Assembly (NCBI RefSeq): GCF_014212315.1
Contig: NZ_JACKXE010000001.1
Coordinates: forward strand, 1,364,001-1,428,000
From: Nocardioides luti
Lineage (GTDB): Bacteria; Actinomycetota; Actinomycetes; Propionibacteriales; Nocardioidaceae
Direction of reading: 5' to 3'
DNA length: 64,000 nt
The notes under the pieces are model-generated. The model saw only the letters and a program-made list of their open reading frames with translations, ran no database searches and was not told where the DNA came from. The first letter of the stretch is position 1. Each line of letters opens with the position of its first letter. Positions 44,197 to 57,636 of the stretch are shown piece by piece. Both the position numbers and the translations under genes were made by a program.

Positions 44197-44215
44197 CCCG
44201 CCCCGCGGCGAGGCG

Positions 44216-46258
44216 TCAGTCGTCGCCGACCCAGAAGCCGCGGCCGCCGAACATCTCGCCGAAGCCTCCGTAGCCGCCGAAGCGACCCGCGTCGTTGCGG
44301 CGCGAGCCCAGGTAGGACCCGATCACCGCAGCCCCCAGGTCGTCGAGCTCGGGGGCGACGACCAGGCCGTCGACCCGCTTGGCCATGGAGTCGATGAAGC
44401 GCGCCAGGCCGGGGTCCTCGCCGAGGCGGAAGAACGTCGTCCGCGCACCGAGCCGCATCGAGTTGTCGAGCTCGCGGACGGCGTAGGCCACCGTCAGCGG
44501 GTGCGGCGGGTAGGAGAAGTAGACCTCCCCGTCCGGCTCGAGGTGCGACGTCGGCTCGCCGTCGGTGACGATCAGCAGCACCGGCTGGGCGTTGGGGTGC
44601 TTGCGGAAGTGCCGGTTCGCGAGCAGCAGCGCGTGGTGCAGGTTCGTGCCCTTGTCCCACATGGCGTCGAGCCCGGTGAGCTGGTCGATCTCCATCACCT
44701 CGGCGTGCCGGCCGAAGCCGATCAGCTGGAGGTCGTCGCCGCGGAAGCGCGACCTGATCAGCGTGTGCAGCGCGAGCGCGGTGCGCTTCATCGGCACCCA
44801 GCGGCCGTCCATCGCCATCGAGAACGACGTGTCGACGAGCAGCGCGACCGCGGCCTGGGTCCGGGCCTCGGTCTCCTGCACCTCGACGTCCTCGATCGTC
44901 AGCCGGAGCCCGCCGGCGGTCGAGCCGCCCTCGGAGACGGTGCGGACGATCGCGTTGGTCATGGTGCGGGTGACGTCCCACGGCTCGGTGTCGCCGAAGG
45001 CCCACTCGCGGGTGGCGCCGGAGCGCTCGCCGGCGGCCCCGGCGCGGCGCAGGTCGCGCTGGCCCTGGCGCCCGGACATCCGGTCGGCGACGTCGCGCAG
45101 CAGCGCCTTGCCGAGCTGGCGCATCGCCTTGGGCGTCAGCCGCAGCTGGCCGTCGGTGCCGCGCTTGATCGTGCCGGAGTCGCGCAGGGCCTGCTCGAGC
45201 TGCTGCAGGGTGCGCGCGTCGACCGCGGCCTCGTCGCCGAGCTGTCGGGCCAGCTTGTCGAGGTCGAGGTCGTCCATGCGGGCGCCGCCGTACGACTGCG
45301 AGAGCTGCTCGGACAGCTCGTCGAGGTCGGCGAGGTCCTGGAAGACGCCGGTCCCGTCACCGAGACCCAGCCCTTCGTCACCGTCCATCCGCTCGGAGCC
45401 GCCCCAGTCCTCACCGGGACGCAGCGCCTGGAGGTTGCCGTCGAGCTGGGACAGCGACTCCATCAGCTCGGGAGAGCCGAACGCCTGGGCCGCGAGCGCG
45501 TCGAGCTCGTCGCGCTGCTCCTGCGTCATCGAGTTGCGCATCCGCTGGGCGGCCGCGGCGCGCTGCGCGAGGGAGTCGAGCAGCTCGTCGATGTTCTGCG
45601 GGTTCTCGGGGAAGAAGTCCCCGTGCTTGTCCATGAAGGCGTCGAAGTCCTCCTGCGAGCCCTCGCCGCGACGGTGCTGGTCGAGCAGCGTGTTGAGGTC
45701 CTGCAGCATCTCGTTGATCGCCGCGCGGTCCTCGTCGGTGGCGTTCTGCAGCGCGTCCTTCATGCCGGCGAAGCGCTGGTCGAGCATCTCGCGCCCGAGC
45801 AGGTCCTTGATCTTCTCGTAGTCCTCGCGCGCCTCCCGGCTGCTCCAGTCGTACGACGTCAGCTCGCTCACCGCGGCGGCGGTGGACGCCGGCAGGTTCT
45901 CGAGCTGCATCTCGCGGAACGCCCGGTCGCCGTCGTCCATCGTGACGTCGCGCGCCAGCTGCTTGCGCTCCTCGAGCAGCGCGTGGTCGAGCAGCTCCCT
46001 GACCTCCTGGAGCGTGCCGTCGAGGTTGTGCCGCTGCAGGAGCTCGCGCCGCCGCTCGGCGACCCGGCGGGCCAGGTCGTCCAGGCCGCTCTGGTCCTTG
46101 CCGCCGCGGCGCAGGAACTCCCGCATCGCGCGCTCGGGCGAGTAGCCCGCCATCACGTCCTCGCCGATGGCGTCGAGCGCCTCGGCCAGGTCGACGGGCG
46201 GGGCGAGCGGGTCGCCGCCCTCGTAGCGTTTGAAGCGCGAGGCCCTGGTCCTGCTCAT
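44216..46258 (-). CDS. VWA-domain partner protein of a MoxR-type ATPase
   Basis: A 680-residue protein. The N-terminal ~430 residues are charged and helical, with several coiled-coil-like stretches. The C-terminal VWA domain has the MIDAS motif LLVDTSFSM (Asp476, Ser478, Ser480) and the TDGE motif LLIVTDGEPTSH. Such proteins act with the neighbouring AAA+ ATPase as a chaperone that matures metal cofactors or remodels complexes, as in chelatase D/I or RavA-ViaA pairs. It starts 30 bp after the ATPase gene on the same strand. ATG at 46258. C-terminal GGYGGFGEMFGGRGFW is glycine-rich. Confidence 0.87.
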   Translation of the reverse strand: MSRTRASRFKRYEGGDPLAPPVDLAEALDAIGEDVMAGYSPERAMREFLRRGGKDQSGLDDLARRVAERRRELLQRHNLDGTLQEVRELLDHALLEERKQLARDVTMDDGDRAFREMQLENLPASTAAAVSELTSYDWSSREAREDYEKIKDLLGREMLDQRFAGMKDALQNATDEDRAAINEMLQDLNTLLDQHRRGEGSQEDFDAFMDKHGDFFPENPQNIDELLDSLAQRAAAAQRMRNSMTQEQRDELDALAAQAFGSPELMESLSQLDGNLQALRPGEDWGGSERMDGDEGLGLGDGTGVFQDLADLDELSEQLSQSYGGARMDDLDLDKLARQLGDEAAVDARTLQQLEQALRDSGTIKRGTDGQLRLTPKAMRQLGKALLRDVADRMSGRQGQRDLRRAGAAGERSGATREWAFGDTEPWDVTRTMTNAIVRTVSEGGSTAGGLRLTIEDVEVQETEARTQAAVALLVDTSFSMAMDGRWVPMKRTALALHTLIRSRFRGDDLQLIGFGRHAEVMEIDQLTGLDAMWDKGTNLHHALLLANRHFRKHPNAQPVLLIVTDGEPTSHLEPDGEVYFSYPPHPLTVAYAVRELDNSMRLGARTTFFRLGEDPGLARFIDSMAKRVDGLVVAPELDDLGAAVIGSYLGSRRNDAGRFGGYGGFGEMFGGRGFWVGDD

Positions 46259-46288
46259 CGCCGACCCTCCTGCGTCCGGCTCACGCGA

Positions 46289-47698
46289 TCACCCGTACAC
46301 CGTCTCCGCGCCGTCGCTGTCCTTGCCGATCTTGCGGGCGAGGTAGAGCCCCTCGAGCGCGAGCTCGATGGCCCCGGCGCGCTGGCCGTCGTTGGTGGCG
46401 TGCAGGCGGTCGCAGATGTCGTCGTACAGCTCGGACTCGCCCAGCACGGGCAGGCCGGTGAGGAAGTCGCGCGCGGTGACTTGCTCGCCGGTCGTCACCA
46501 TCACGCCGGTCTCGATCCGGTCCACGAGCACCGCGAAGTCGAGGCCGCGGAAGTGCTGCCGCACCGCCTCGGCGGTGGCCGTGCGCAGCAGGTGGGCGAG
46601 GATCTCGCGCTCGCGACCCTCCTCGCCGGACTCGAACTCGATCTTGCCGCCGAGCACGTCGACCGCGGTCTCGAGGTCGACCACGCGGGCGACCGCCTCG
46701 TCCTCGCCCTGGACCGTCGCGCGGTGCAGTGCGGCGGCCGCGATGGTCTCGGCGCCGGCGATCGCGAAGCGGGCCGAGACGCCGGAGCGCTGGTCGACGG
46801 CGCTGGACTCGCGCAGGGCGCGGGTGAAGCGGGCCAGGATCTCGACCAGGTGGTCGGGCACCTCGGCGACCAGGTCCGCCTCCTGGCGGATCACGCGCAC
46901 CTCGTCGTCGAGCTCGGTCGGGTAGTGCGTGCGGATCTCGGCGCCGAAGCGGTCCTTGAGCGGGGTGATGATCCGGCCGCGGTTGGTGTAGTCCTCGGGG
47001 TTCGCGCTGGCGACGACGAGCACGTCCAGCGGCAGCCGCAGCACGTAGCCACGGATCTGGATGTCGCGCTCCTCCATGACGTTGAGCATCGCGACCTGGA
47101 TCCGCTCGGCGAGGTCGGGCAGCTCGTTGATCGCGACGATGCCGCGGTGGCTGCGCGGGATCAGGCCGAAGTGGATCGTCTCCGGGTCACCGAGCGAGCG
47201 CCCCTCCGCGACCTTCATCGGGTCGACGTCGCCGATCAGGTCGGCGACCGAGGTGTCGGGGGTGGCCAGCTTCTCGGCGTACCGCTCGTCGCGGTGCCGC
47301 CAGGTCACCGGCAGGTCGTCGCCGAGCTCGGCCGCGCGCCGCTTCGAGGCGTGCGTGATCGGCTCGAAGGGGTGCTCGCCCAGCTCGGAGCCCTCGATGA
47401 CCGGCGACCACTCGTCGAGCAGGCCGACCATGGTCCGCAGCAGCCGGGTCTTGCCCTGGCCGCGCTCGCCGAGGAGCACGATGTCGTGCCCGGCAATCAG
47501 GGCGCGCTCGAGCTGCGGGATCACCGTGCCCTCGAAGCCGTGCAGGCCGGGCCACGGGTCACGCCCCTCGCGCAGGGCCGCGAGCAGGTTGTCGCGGATC
47601 TCCTCGCGGAGCGTCCTGAGGGTGTGGCCGGCGGCCCGGAGCTCGCCGACGGTGCTGGAGGTGGGTGCGGACGTGGGTGCAGAGGTCACGCTTTCCAC
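46289..47698 (-). CDS. MoxR/ChlI-type AAA+ ATPase
   Basis: A 469-residue AAA+ protein of the Mg-chelatase ChlI/MoxR clade. Walker A is LLGERGQGKTRLLR (Lys83), Walker B RGIVAINELPDL, with sensor 1 LVVASANPEDYT. A helical lid follows, and the C-terminal ~60 residues are helical. It works with the VWA protein 30 bp downstream. GTG at 47698; a second GTG three codons later is equally plausible. No cobalt or magnesium chelatase large subunit is nearby, so the client is unknown. Confidence 0.9.
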   Translation of the reverse strand: MESVTSAPTSAPTSSTVGELRAAGHTLRTLREEIRDNLLAALREGRDPWPGLHGFEGTVIPQLERALIAGHDIVLLGERGQGKTRLLRTMVGLLDEWSPVIEGSELGEHPFEPITHASKRRAAELGDDLPVTWRHRDERYAEKLATPDTSVADLIGDVDPMKVAEGRSLGDPETIHFGLIPRSHRGIVAINELPDLAERIQVAMLNVMEERDIQIRGYVLRLPLDVLVVASANPEDYTNRGRIITPLKDRFGAEIRTHYPTELDDEVRVIRQEADLVAEVPDHLVEILARFTRALRESSAVDQRSGVSARFAIAGAETIAAAALHRATVQGEDEAVARVVDLETAVDVLGGKIEFESGEEGREREILAHLLRTATAEAVRQHFRGLDFAVLVDRIETGVMVTTGEQVTARDFLTGLPVLGESELYDDICDRLHATNDGQRAGAIELALEGLYLARKIGKDSDGAETVYG

Positions 47699-47749
47699 GC
47701 TACTCAGCGCGACAACCCCGCGGGTTTCCGGCAGGTTGCGCCCGCCCCG

Positions 47750-48199
47750 TCAGGCCGAGGGAGCCGGCGGGCCGTCCCCCGCCCCGGGCGCGACGCTCTG
47801 GTGGATCTCGCGCACCAGCCGCTCGATGACGCGGGTCAGGTCGGTGTTGACGTGCAACTCCTGCTCCTGGGCGACGAAGTCGTGGTCGGCCTTGATCCGC
47901 TGGAAGCGCGCCTGCCGGTTCTGCCCGATCATCACGAACGTCGACAGGAAGATCGCCTCGAGCGACACGATCAGCGTCAGCGTCGGCCAGGGGCTGCGCT
48001 CGACCACCAGCATCCAGACGGCGAACGCCGCCACGTGCACGTAGACGAACGGCATCGATCCCGCGAAGCGGGTGATCAGGTCGGCGATCCGCAGCTGGAC
48101 GTCGCCGGCGAGGGCGAGCTCGTGCGCGACGGCCGGGTGGTGCGCCGTCCGGGTCGGGTGGGGTGCCGGGTGCGGGGCCGGGGACGCGGGTTCGGTCAT
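47750..48199 (-). CDS. DUF1003 membrane protein
   Basis: A 149-residue protein: Pro/His-rich N-terminal 25 residues, then the DUF1003 core with ITRFAGSMPFVYVHVAAFAVW and LEAIFLSTFVMIGQNRQARF, two transmembrane helices joined by the WPTLTL loop. The tail is charged and probably coiled (ADHDFVAQEQELHVN). Function unknown. ATG at 48199; 51 bp separate it from the ATPase gene. Confidence 0.85.
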   Translation of the reverse strand: MTEPASPAPHPAPHPTRTAHHPAVAHELALAGDVQLRIADLITRFAGSMPFVYVHVAAFAVWMLVVERSPWPTLTLIVSLEAIFLSTFVMIGQNRQARFQRIKADHDFVAQEQELHVNTDLTRVIERLVREIHQSVAPGAGDGPPAPSA

Positions 48200-48263
48200 G
48201 GCTCGTTGTACACCCGGGCCCGGCCCGGAGCCGCACGTCGGGGGTCGCCGGTAGCGTGCAGGC

Positions 48264-48662
48264 GTGCCTCTCCAGCAACCCTGCCCGTGCGGCTCCGCCA
48301 CGTCGTACGACGCCTGCTGCGGGCGCCTGCACCGCGGCGCCGTGCCGGCGGTGACGGCCGAGCAGCTGATGCGGGCGCGGTATGCCGCCTACGCGCTCGG
48401 CGAGCAGGACTACCTCTTCCGCTCCTGGCACCCGCGCACGCGACCGGACGACCTCGAGCCCAGCCCGGGGATGACCTGGACGGGGCTCGACGTGCTCGAC
48501 ACGGTCGCGGGCGGCCCGGACGACCAGGAGGGCGAGGTCGCCTTCGTCGCGCACTACCGGACCGCGGGCGGGGCCGGCGAGCTGCGCGAGCGGAGCCGCT
48601 TCACCCGGCGGGCGGGGCGCTGGGTCTACGTCGACGGCGACGCACAGGTGCCGCTCCGATGA
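48264..48662 (+). CDS. YchJ family SEC-C motif protein
   Basis: A 132-residue protein starting with the SEC-C zinc motif PCPCGSATSYDACCGRLH, followed by the YchJ domain with LMRARYAAYALGEQDYLF and SWHPRTRP. YchJ proteins are of unknown function. GTG at 48264; stop overlaps the next start as ATGA. Confidence 0.9.
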   Translation: MPLQQPCPCGSATSYDACCGRLHRGAVPAVTAEQLMRARYAAYALGEQDYLFRSWHPRTRPDDLEPSPGMTWTGLDVLDTVAGGPDDQEGEVAFVAHYRTAGGAGELRERSRFTRRAGRWVYVDGDAQVPLR

Positions 48663-49201
48663 GCGACCCGGTGGCGACCGCCCGGGTCCGCGACCGCGTC
48701 GTCCTGCGCCCGCGCACCGACGCCGACCTGCCCGCGCTGGCCGAGGCGCTGGCCGGGCAGCAGCCGTCGTCGCGCTACCCGTTCCGCTGGCCGCTGCCGT
48801 TCCCGGTCGAGCAGTTCCTGGTGCGTCCGAACGAGCAGGTGGCGTGGGTCGCCGAGCTCGACGGCCTCCCCGTCGGGCACGTGATGGTCGGCCGGGTGAC
48901 GGGCGCGGAGGCCGCGCTGTTCGCGGCGACGACCGGACGCCCCACCGAGGAGCTGGCCATCGTCTCGGTCCTGTTCGTGGCCCTCGAGCTGCAGGGCACC
49001 GGGGTCGGCGGGCTGCTGCTCGACACGGCCGTCGCGTGGATTCGCGAGCACGACCGGCTCCCCGTCCTGGACGTGATCCAGAGCCACGGCACCGCGGTGC
49101 AGGTCTACCGGCACCGCGGCTGGACGGTCGTCGGTGAGATGACGCCGCCCTGGATGCCGGACCACGAGGAGCCGATGCTCCTCATGGCCCTGCCCGGCTG
49201 A
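48659..49201 (+). CDS. GNAT family N-acetyltransferase
   Basis: A 180-residue GNAT protein with VALELQGTGVGGLLLDTAVAW as acetyl-CoA loop and VQVYRHRGWTVVGEM near the end. No substrate clue. The ATG at 48659 overlaps the YchJ stop, so translation is coupled. Confidence 0.85.
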   Translation: MSDPVATARVRDRVVLRPRTDADLPALAEALAGQQPSSRYPFRWPLPFPVEQFLVRPNEQVAWVAELDGLPVGHVMVGRVTGAEAALFAATTGRPTEELAIVSVLFVALELQGTGVGGLLLDTAVAWIREHDRLPVLDVIQSHGTAVQVYRHRGWTVVGEMTPPWMPDHEEPMLLMALPG

Positions 49202-49219
49202 CCCGCCTGACCCAGACCC

Positions 49220-50128
49220 TCAGGCGTCGTCGTCGCTCCGGCTCGGCACGACCGCCACGGTCGTGCGCGCGTGCTCGACGACCGAGGACGCGACCGAGCC
49301 GCGGGTCAGCTGGGTGCGCACGCCGCCAGCGTGCGCCCCGACCACGACCAGGTCCATCCGGGCCGATGCCCGCACCAGGCAGTCGTCGGCCAGCCCGTGG
49401 GCGAGCTCGGCCCGGGCCCGGACCTCCGGGAACTTCTCGGCCATGCCCGCGACCGTCTCGGCGAGCAGCAGCCGCTGCTCCTCCAGCTCGGACTCGGAGG
49501 TCAGCCCCTGCGGGATGCCCTCGACGAGGACCGCGCCGTACCAGTAGCTGTGCAGGACCGTCAGCGGCAGGTCGCGCGCCGCGGCGATCCGGTAGGCGAA
49601 CTCCAGCACCTCCCGCGACCGCGCCGTGCCGTCCACGCCGACCAGGACGCCGTTGCGGACGGTGCCGCGCTCGGCCGGGCGCAGCACGACCACGGGGCAG
49701 TGCGCGTGCTTGGTCACGCTGACGCTGACCGAGCCCAGCAGCAGGCTGCGCAGGGTGCCGCGCCCGCGCGAGCCGAGGACGACCATGCCGGCCTCGCGGG
49801 ACATCTCGAGGAGCACCTCGCGCGGGTCCGAGATGTGCAGGACCTCGTGGACCTCGACGTCCGGCGCCTTGGTGCGCACGTGCTCCCGGGCGGCATCCAG
49901 GATCGCGGTGCCGTCCTGGCGCAGGGCGTCGAGCAGCACCCGGTGGTCGAGGCCGACCTGCCCGGCCCACGCCGTGCCCGCCGGCCCGAGCCCGTGGACG
50001 AGCGTCAGCGCCCGGTGCTCCAGCAGCGCCTGCGCGGTCGCCCACGTGAGGGCCCGGAGCGAGCCGTCGGACCCGTCGACGCCGACGACGATGGTGCCGG
50101 CCGGCACGTGGGAGTGGGGTGTGGTCAT
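49220..50128 (-). CDS. Universal stress protein, two tandem Usp domains
   Basis: A 302-residue protein. Domain 1 (residues ~12-145) starts GTIVVGVDGSDGSLRAL and has the ATP loop VVLGSRGRGTLRSLLLGSVS. Domain 2 (~158-300) starts GVLVGVDGTARSREVL and has VVGAHAGGVRTQLTRGSVA. Both keep G-2X-G-9X-G(S/T) ATP-binding patterns. Such tandem Usps are core members of mycobacterial DevR regulons. ATG at 50128 with AGGAGG upstream. It is divergent from the FMN-binding gene, with a DevR-like box between. Confidence 0.92.
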   Translation of the reverse strand: MTTPHSHVPAGTIVVGVDGSDGSLRALTWATAQALLEHRALTLVHGLGPAGTAWAGQVGLDHRVLLDALRQDGTAILDAAREHVRTKAPDVEVHEVLHISDPREVLLEMSREAGMVVLGSRGRGTLRSLLLGSVSVSVTKHAHCPVVVLRPAERGTVRNGVLVGVDGTARSREVLEFAYRIAAARDLPLTVLHSYWYGAVLVEGIPQGLTSESELEEQRLLLAETVAGMAEKFPEVRARAELAHGLADDCLVRASARMDLVVVGAHAGGVRTQLTRGSVASSVVEHARTTVAVVPSRSDDDA

Positions 50129-50243
50129 GGCGGTCCTCCTGCTCGGTGGCGCCCGGACGGGCGCCGGGCCGCGGTCCTGCGGCCTCACCCCGACTCTCGT
50201 CGCGCACCGCGCGGTCCGGCAGGGCGCAACGGTCCGCCCCCTC

Positions 50244-50258
50244 GGGACCATCGGCCCT
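50244..50258. promoter_or_regulatory. DevR-box-like site, shared by divergent promoters
   Basis: GGGACCATCGGCCCT matches the GGGACTTNNGGCCCT form of the mycobacterial DosR/DevR box at 13 positions apart from the two Ns. It is 84 bp before the FMN-protein GTG and 116 bp from the Usp ATG. A related site is at 55810-55824. Confidence 0.55.
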
Positions 50259-50327
50259 GCTGCGCAGCGCGCTGAGCCGTGAGGATCGAGGGGCAGCAAG
50301 AACCACCCGACCGACCGGAGGTGCGCC

Positions 50328-55089
<4,762 letters not shown>

Positions 55090-55110
55090 GCGACGGTCCC
55101 GGACGTGGCA

Positions 55111-55142
55111 GAGCGGCCACCCGGCGTGCCGGGTGGCCGCTC
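55111..55142. terminator. Bidirectional hairpin terminator
   Basis: GAGCGGCCACCCGGC pairs exactly with GCCGGGTGGCCGCTC (13-15 bp, minimal loop). It lies 21 bp after the kinase stop and 16 bp from the 3' end of the DoxX gene. Confidence 0.75.
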
Positions 55143-55158
55143 ACTGCGGCGAGTGGGA

Positions 55159-55740
55159 TCACCGCAGGACGGGGTGCTCCTGGACGACCTTCTGGCTGCC
55201 CCACCAGTGGCCGAGGCCCCAGGTGTCGCCGGCGTTGAGGAGGGCCAGCGCGACCACGCTGAGCGCACCGAGGATGTGGTCGTCGAGCACGGGGTTGGTC
55301 TCCGGCGGCAGGGCCACGCTCCACATGAGGAGGTACATCGTCGCGCCGGCGACGGCCGCGAAGCGCATGCCGATCCCGAAGGTCAGCGCCGTCCCGATGC
55401 CGAGCAGGCCGAGCATGAAGAGGGTGTCGGCCCAGGCGGTGCCGCCGATGCTGTTGTAGAAGCCCTTGAAGGGGCCGTCGGCGCCGAACTTCAGGAAGCC
55501 CTCCGTCGGGCTGCCGCCGTTGATCCAGGCGGCGGGGCCGAAGCGGTCCAGCGTGGCCCCGGTCGGGTCGTAGCCGGTGTGGAAGCCCAGGGCCAGCAGC
55601 TTGTCGAAGAACGCCCACAGGAAGGTCAGCCCGAAGGCGATCCGCAGGGCGGCCAGGACGCGCCGGGTGGTCGTGACGTGGGTGGCGGAGACGTCGCCCG
55701 CGACGCTCTCCACGTTCGTGTGCTGGTGCATGACAGCCAT
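55159..55740 (-). CDS. DoxX family membrane protein
   Basis: A 193-residue protein with four hydrophobic helices: RIAFGLTFLWAFFDKLLALG, TLFMLGLLGIGTALTFGIG, FAAVAGATMYLLMWSVAL and ILGALSVVALALLNAG. It resembles DoxX/DoxD-like proteins of terminal oxidase or thiosulfate:quinone contexts. ATG at 55740 with GAGGAGG upstream. A DevR-like box is 70 bp upstream, placing it in the suspected hypoxia set. Confidence 0.82.
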   Translation of the reverse strand: MAVMHQHTNVESVAGDVSATHVTTTRRVLAALRIAFGLTFLWAFFDKLLALGFHTGYDPTGATLDRFGPAAWINGGSPTEGFLKFGADGPFKGFYNSIGGTAWADTLFMLGLLGIGTALTFGIGMRFAAVAGATMYLLMWSVALPPETNPVLDDHILGALSVVALALLNAGDTWGLGHWWGSQKVVQEHPVLR

Positions 55741-55809
55741 GGCGGCGGCCTCCTCGAGTAGTGGACTTCTTCTGACTCGAGCCTCCCGCGGGGAGGGGGG
55801 TCACCGGCA

Positions 55810-55824
55810 GGGGCGGATGGTCCC
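55810..55824 (-). promoter_or_regulatory. DevR-box-like site upstream of doxX
   Basis: On the minus strand GGGACCATCCGCCCC, differing at two positions from the site at 50244-50258 (GGGACCATCGGCCCT). It lies 70 bp upstream of the DoxX ATG and 21 bp past the devR stop. Confidence 0.5.
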
Positions 55825-55844
55825 CCGGTGGGTGCTGATGGTCC

Positions 55845-56552
55845 TCAGTGTCCGGGACCGTTCGGCCCGCCGCCGGGGCCCTGACCGGCCGGGCCGGCCT
55901 GACCGGCCGGGCCGAGGAGCTTCGAGGCGAGCACGGCGGCCTGGGTGCGGCGCTCGAGGCCGAGCTTGCTCAGGATGCTGGAGACGTAGTTCTTGACCGT
56001 CTTCTCGGCGAGGAACATCCGCTCGCCGATCTGCCGGTTGGTCAGGCCCTCGGCGATCAGCGCGAGCAGCTTGAGCTCCTGCTCGGTCAGCTCGGCGAGC
56101 TCCGGCGCCGTCGCCGGGCCGTTGCGCACCCGGTCGAGGACGCGCGCGGTCAGCGCCGGGTCGATCAGCGAGTTGCCGGCCGCGACCTGGCGCACGGCCC
56201 CGACGAGGTCGGAGCCCTTGATCTCCTTGAGCACGTAGCCCGACGCCCCGGCCATGATCGCCGCGAAGAGCGCCTCGTCGTCGTCGTACGACGTCAGGAT
56301 GAGCGCCCGGATCGACGGGTCCACCGCCCGGACCGCCCGGCAGACCTCGACCCCCGAGCCGTCCGGCAGCCGGCCGTCGAGGACCGCGACGTCGGGGCGC
56401 AGCGCGGGAATCCGCGACGTGGCCTCCTCGGCCGACCCCGACTCCCCCACGACCTCGATGTCACCGGCGGCCTCGAGCAGCGCCCGGAGACCCTGGCGGA
56501 CCACCTCGTGGTCGTCGAGGAGGTAGACCGTGATGCGCTGGGGATCCGTCAT
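55845..56552 (-). CDS. devR: DevR/DosR-like NarL-family response regulator
   Basis: A 235-residue regulator. The receiver has Asp59 as phosphoacceptor in VAVLDGRLPDGSGVE, with DDHEVVRQGL at the start and SYDDDEALFAAIMAGASGYVLKEIKG. The LuxR-type DNA-binding domain LTEQELKLLALIAEGLTNRQ and MFLAEKTVKNYVSSILSKLG is nearly the mycobacterial DosR sequence. Tail PAGQAGPAGQGPGGGPNGPG is Gly/Pro-rich. It should bind the DevR boxes nearby when phosphorylated by the kinase. ATG at 56552. Confidence 0.92.
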   Translation of the reverse strand: MTDPQRITVYLLDDHEVVRQGLRALLEAAGDIEVVGESGSAEEATSRIPALRPDVAVLDGRLPDGSGVEVCRAVRAVDPSIRALILTSYDDDEALFAAIMAGASGYVLKEIKGSDLVGAVRQVAAGNSLIDPALTARVLDRVRNGPATAPELAELTEQELKLLALIAEGLTNRQIGERMFLAEKTVKNYVSSILSKLGLERRTQAAVLASKLLGPAGQAGPAGQGPGGGPNGPGH

Positions 56553-56591
56553 GCGGCCACTGTCCCACCTCGGGCGGTTCGTCGGCGCCGG

Positions 56592-57536
56592 TCACACGAG
56601 CAGCGCGGCCCGGTGGCCGGGCGCCTGGTCGTGGCCCTGGTCGTGCCCGTGGGCGCGCACGGCGCGGTGCGGGTGCGGCGCGACGAGCAGCACCGGGCAG
56701 GCCGCCTCGCGCAGCACCGCCCGCGCCACGGGCCCCAGGTGCGAGCCGGTCGGCACGAGCGGGTCGTGGCGGCCGACCACCACGAGGGCGGCACCGGTCG
56801 AGGCCTCGACGAGCGCGTCGGCCGGTCGGGCGTGGCGGACCTCGACCTCGACGGGGACGCCGGGGTGCTCCGCGACCGCCTCCGCCAGCGCGGCCTCCAC
56901 CTGCACGCGGGCCGCGGCCGAGAACGCCTCGGAGGTCTCGCGGGACATGACGAGGTCGTCGTACCCGCCGGGGAACCACCACGTGTGGACCACCCGCACC
57001 CCGACGCCGCGGGCGGCGCCGACGGCCAGGGCCTGGACGAGGATCGCGTGGCTGCGCTCGGGGACGTCGACGCCGACCACGACGCGGCCGAGCGGCCCGT
57101 GCGGGCCGCGGCGGGGCACGACGACGACCGGGACGGACGTGCGCGCCGCCACCCCGCTGGTGGTCGAGCGGGTCGCGATCCGCGCCAGGCGGGTCTCGTC
57201 GCGGCGCTCTAGGACCAGCAGCCGGGCCGGCTCCGCCGCCTCCACGATGCCGCGGACGACCGGCAGCCGCACGAGGCGACCGCGGACGGCGACCCGCGAG
57301 GCGACGAGCTCGGCCGCGCGCTCCAGCGCGACCTGCAGCGCCCCGGCGGCGATCCGCTCGGCGCGGGCGACGTCGTCCAGCCCGGTCTGCGGCGCGTGCG
57401 GCACCACGTCGTAGGCGTGCACGAGCTCGAGGGGCGCGCCCTGGCGGACGGCCTCCTGGACGGCGTACGCGAGCGCCGCCTCGGGCACGCACTGCTCGCT
57501 GACGGCGACGACGACGGGCCGGTGGTCGGTGGTCAT
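56592..57536 (-). CDS. Universal stress protein, two tandem Usp domains
   Basis: A 314-residue protein. Domain 2 (residues ~150-290) is canonical: GRVVVGVDVPERSHAILVQAL and VVVGRHDPLVPTGSHLGPVARA; domain 1 is more diverged and its ATP loop is weak (LVLERRDETRLARIATRSTT). His-rich tail RAVRAHGHDQGHDQAPGHRA may bind metal. It follows devR's upstream region; ATG at 57536 with AGGAGG upstream and a DevR-like box 61 bp before. Pairs with the Usp at 49220. Confidence 0.87.
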   Translation of the reverse strand: MTTDHRPVVVAVSEQCVPEAALAYAVQEAVRQGAPLELVHAYDVVPHAPQTGLDDVARAERIAAGALQVALERAAELVASRVAVRGRLVRLPVVRGIVEAAEPARLLVLERRDETRLARIATRSTTSGVAARTSVPVVVVPRRGPHGPLGRVVVGVDVPERSHAILVQALAVGAARGVGVRVVHTWWFPGGYDDLVMSRETSEAFSAAARVQVEAALAEAVAEHPGVPVEVEVRHARPADALVEASTGAALVVVGRHDPLVPTGSHLGPVARAVLREAACPVLLVAPHPHRAVRAHGHDQGHDQAPGHRAALLV

Positions 57537-57596
57537 GGGGTCCTCCTGGACGTCTGGGTCACGTCCAGCGTGGCCCCGTGCGGCCATCCCGCGGCA

Positions 57597-57610
57597 GGGA
57601 CCAAGGTCCC
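57597..57610 (-). promoter_or_regulatory. Perfect-arm DevR-box-like palindrome upstream of usp
   Basis: GGGACC-AA-GGTCCC, matching the GGGACTWWAGTCCC core of the mycobacterial box with T/C and A/G changes. It is 61 bp upstream of the Usp ATG at 57536. Confidence 0.65.
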
Positions 57611-57636
57611 GTCCCGGCGCCCGTTCGGTCCTCCGG

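Noticed and set aside
55854..55868. GGGACCGTTCGGCCC as a further DevR box
   Set aside because: It lies inside the coding end of devR (Gly-Pro-rich tail), so it may be chance from codon use.
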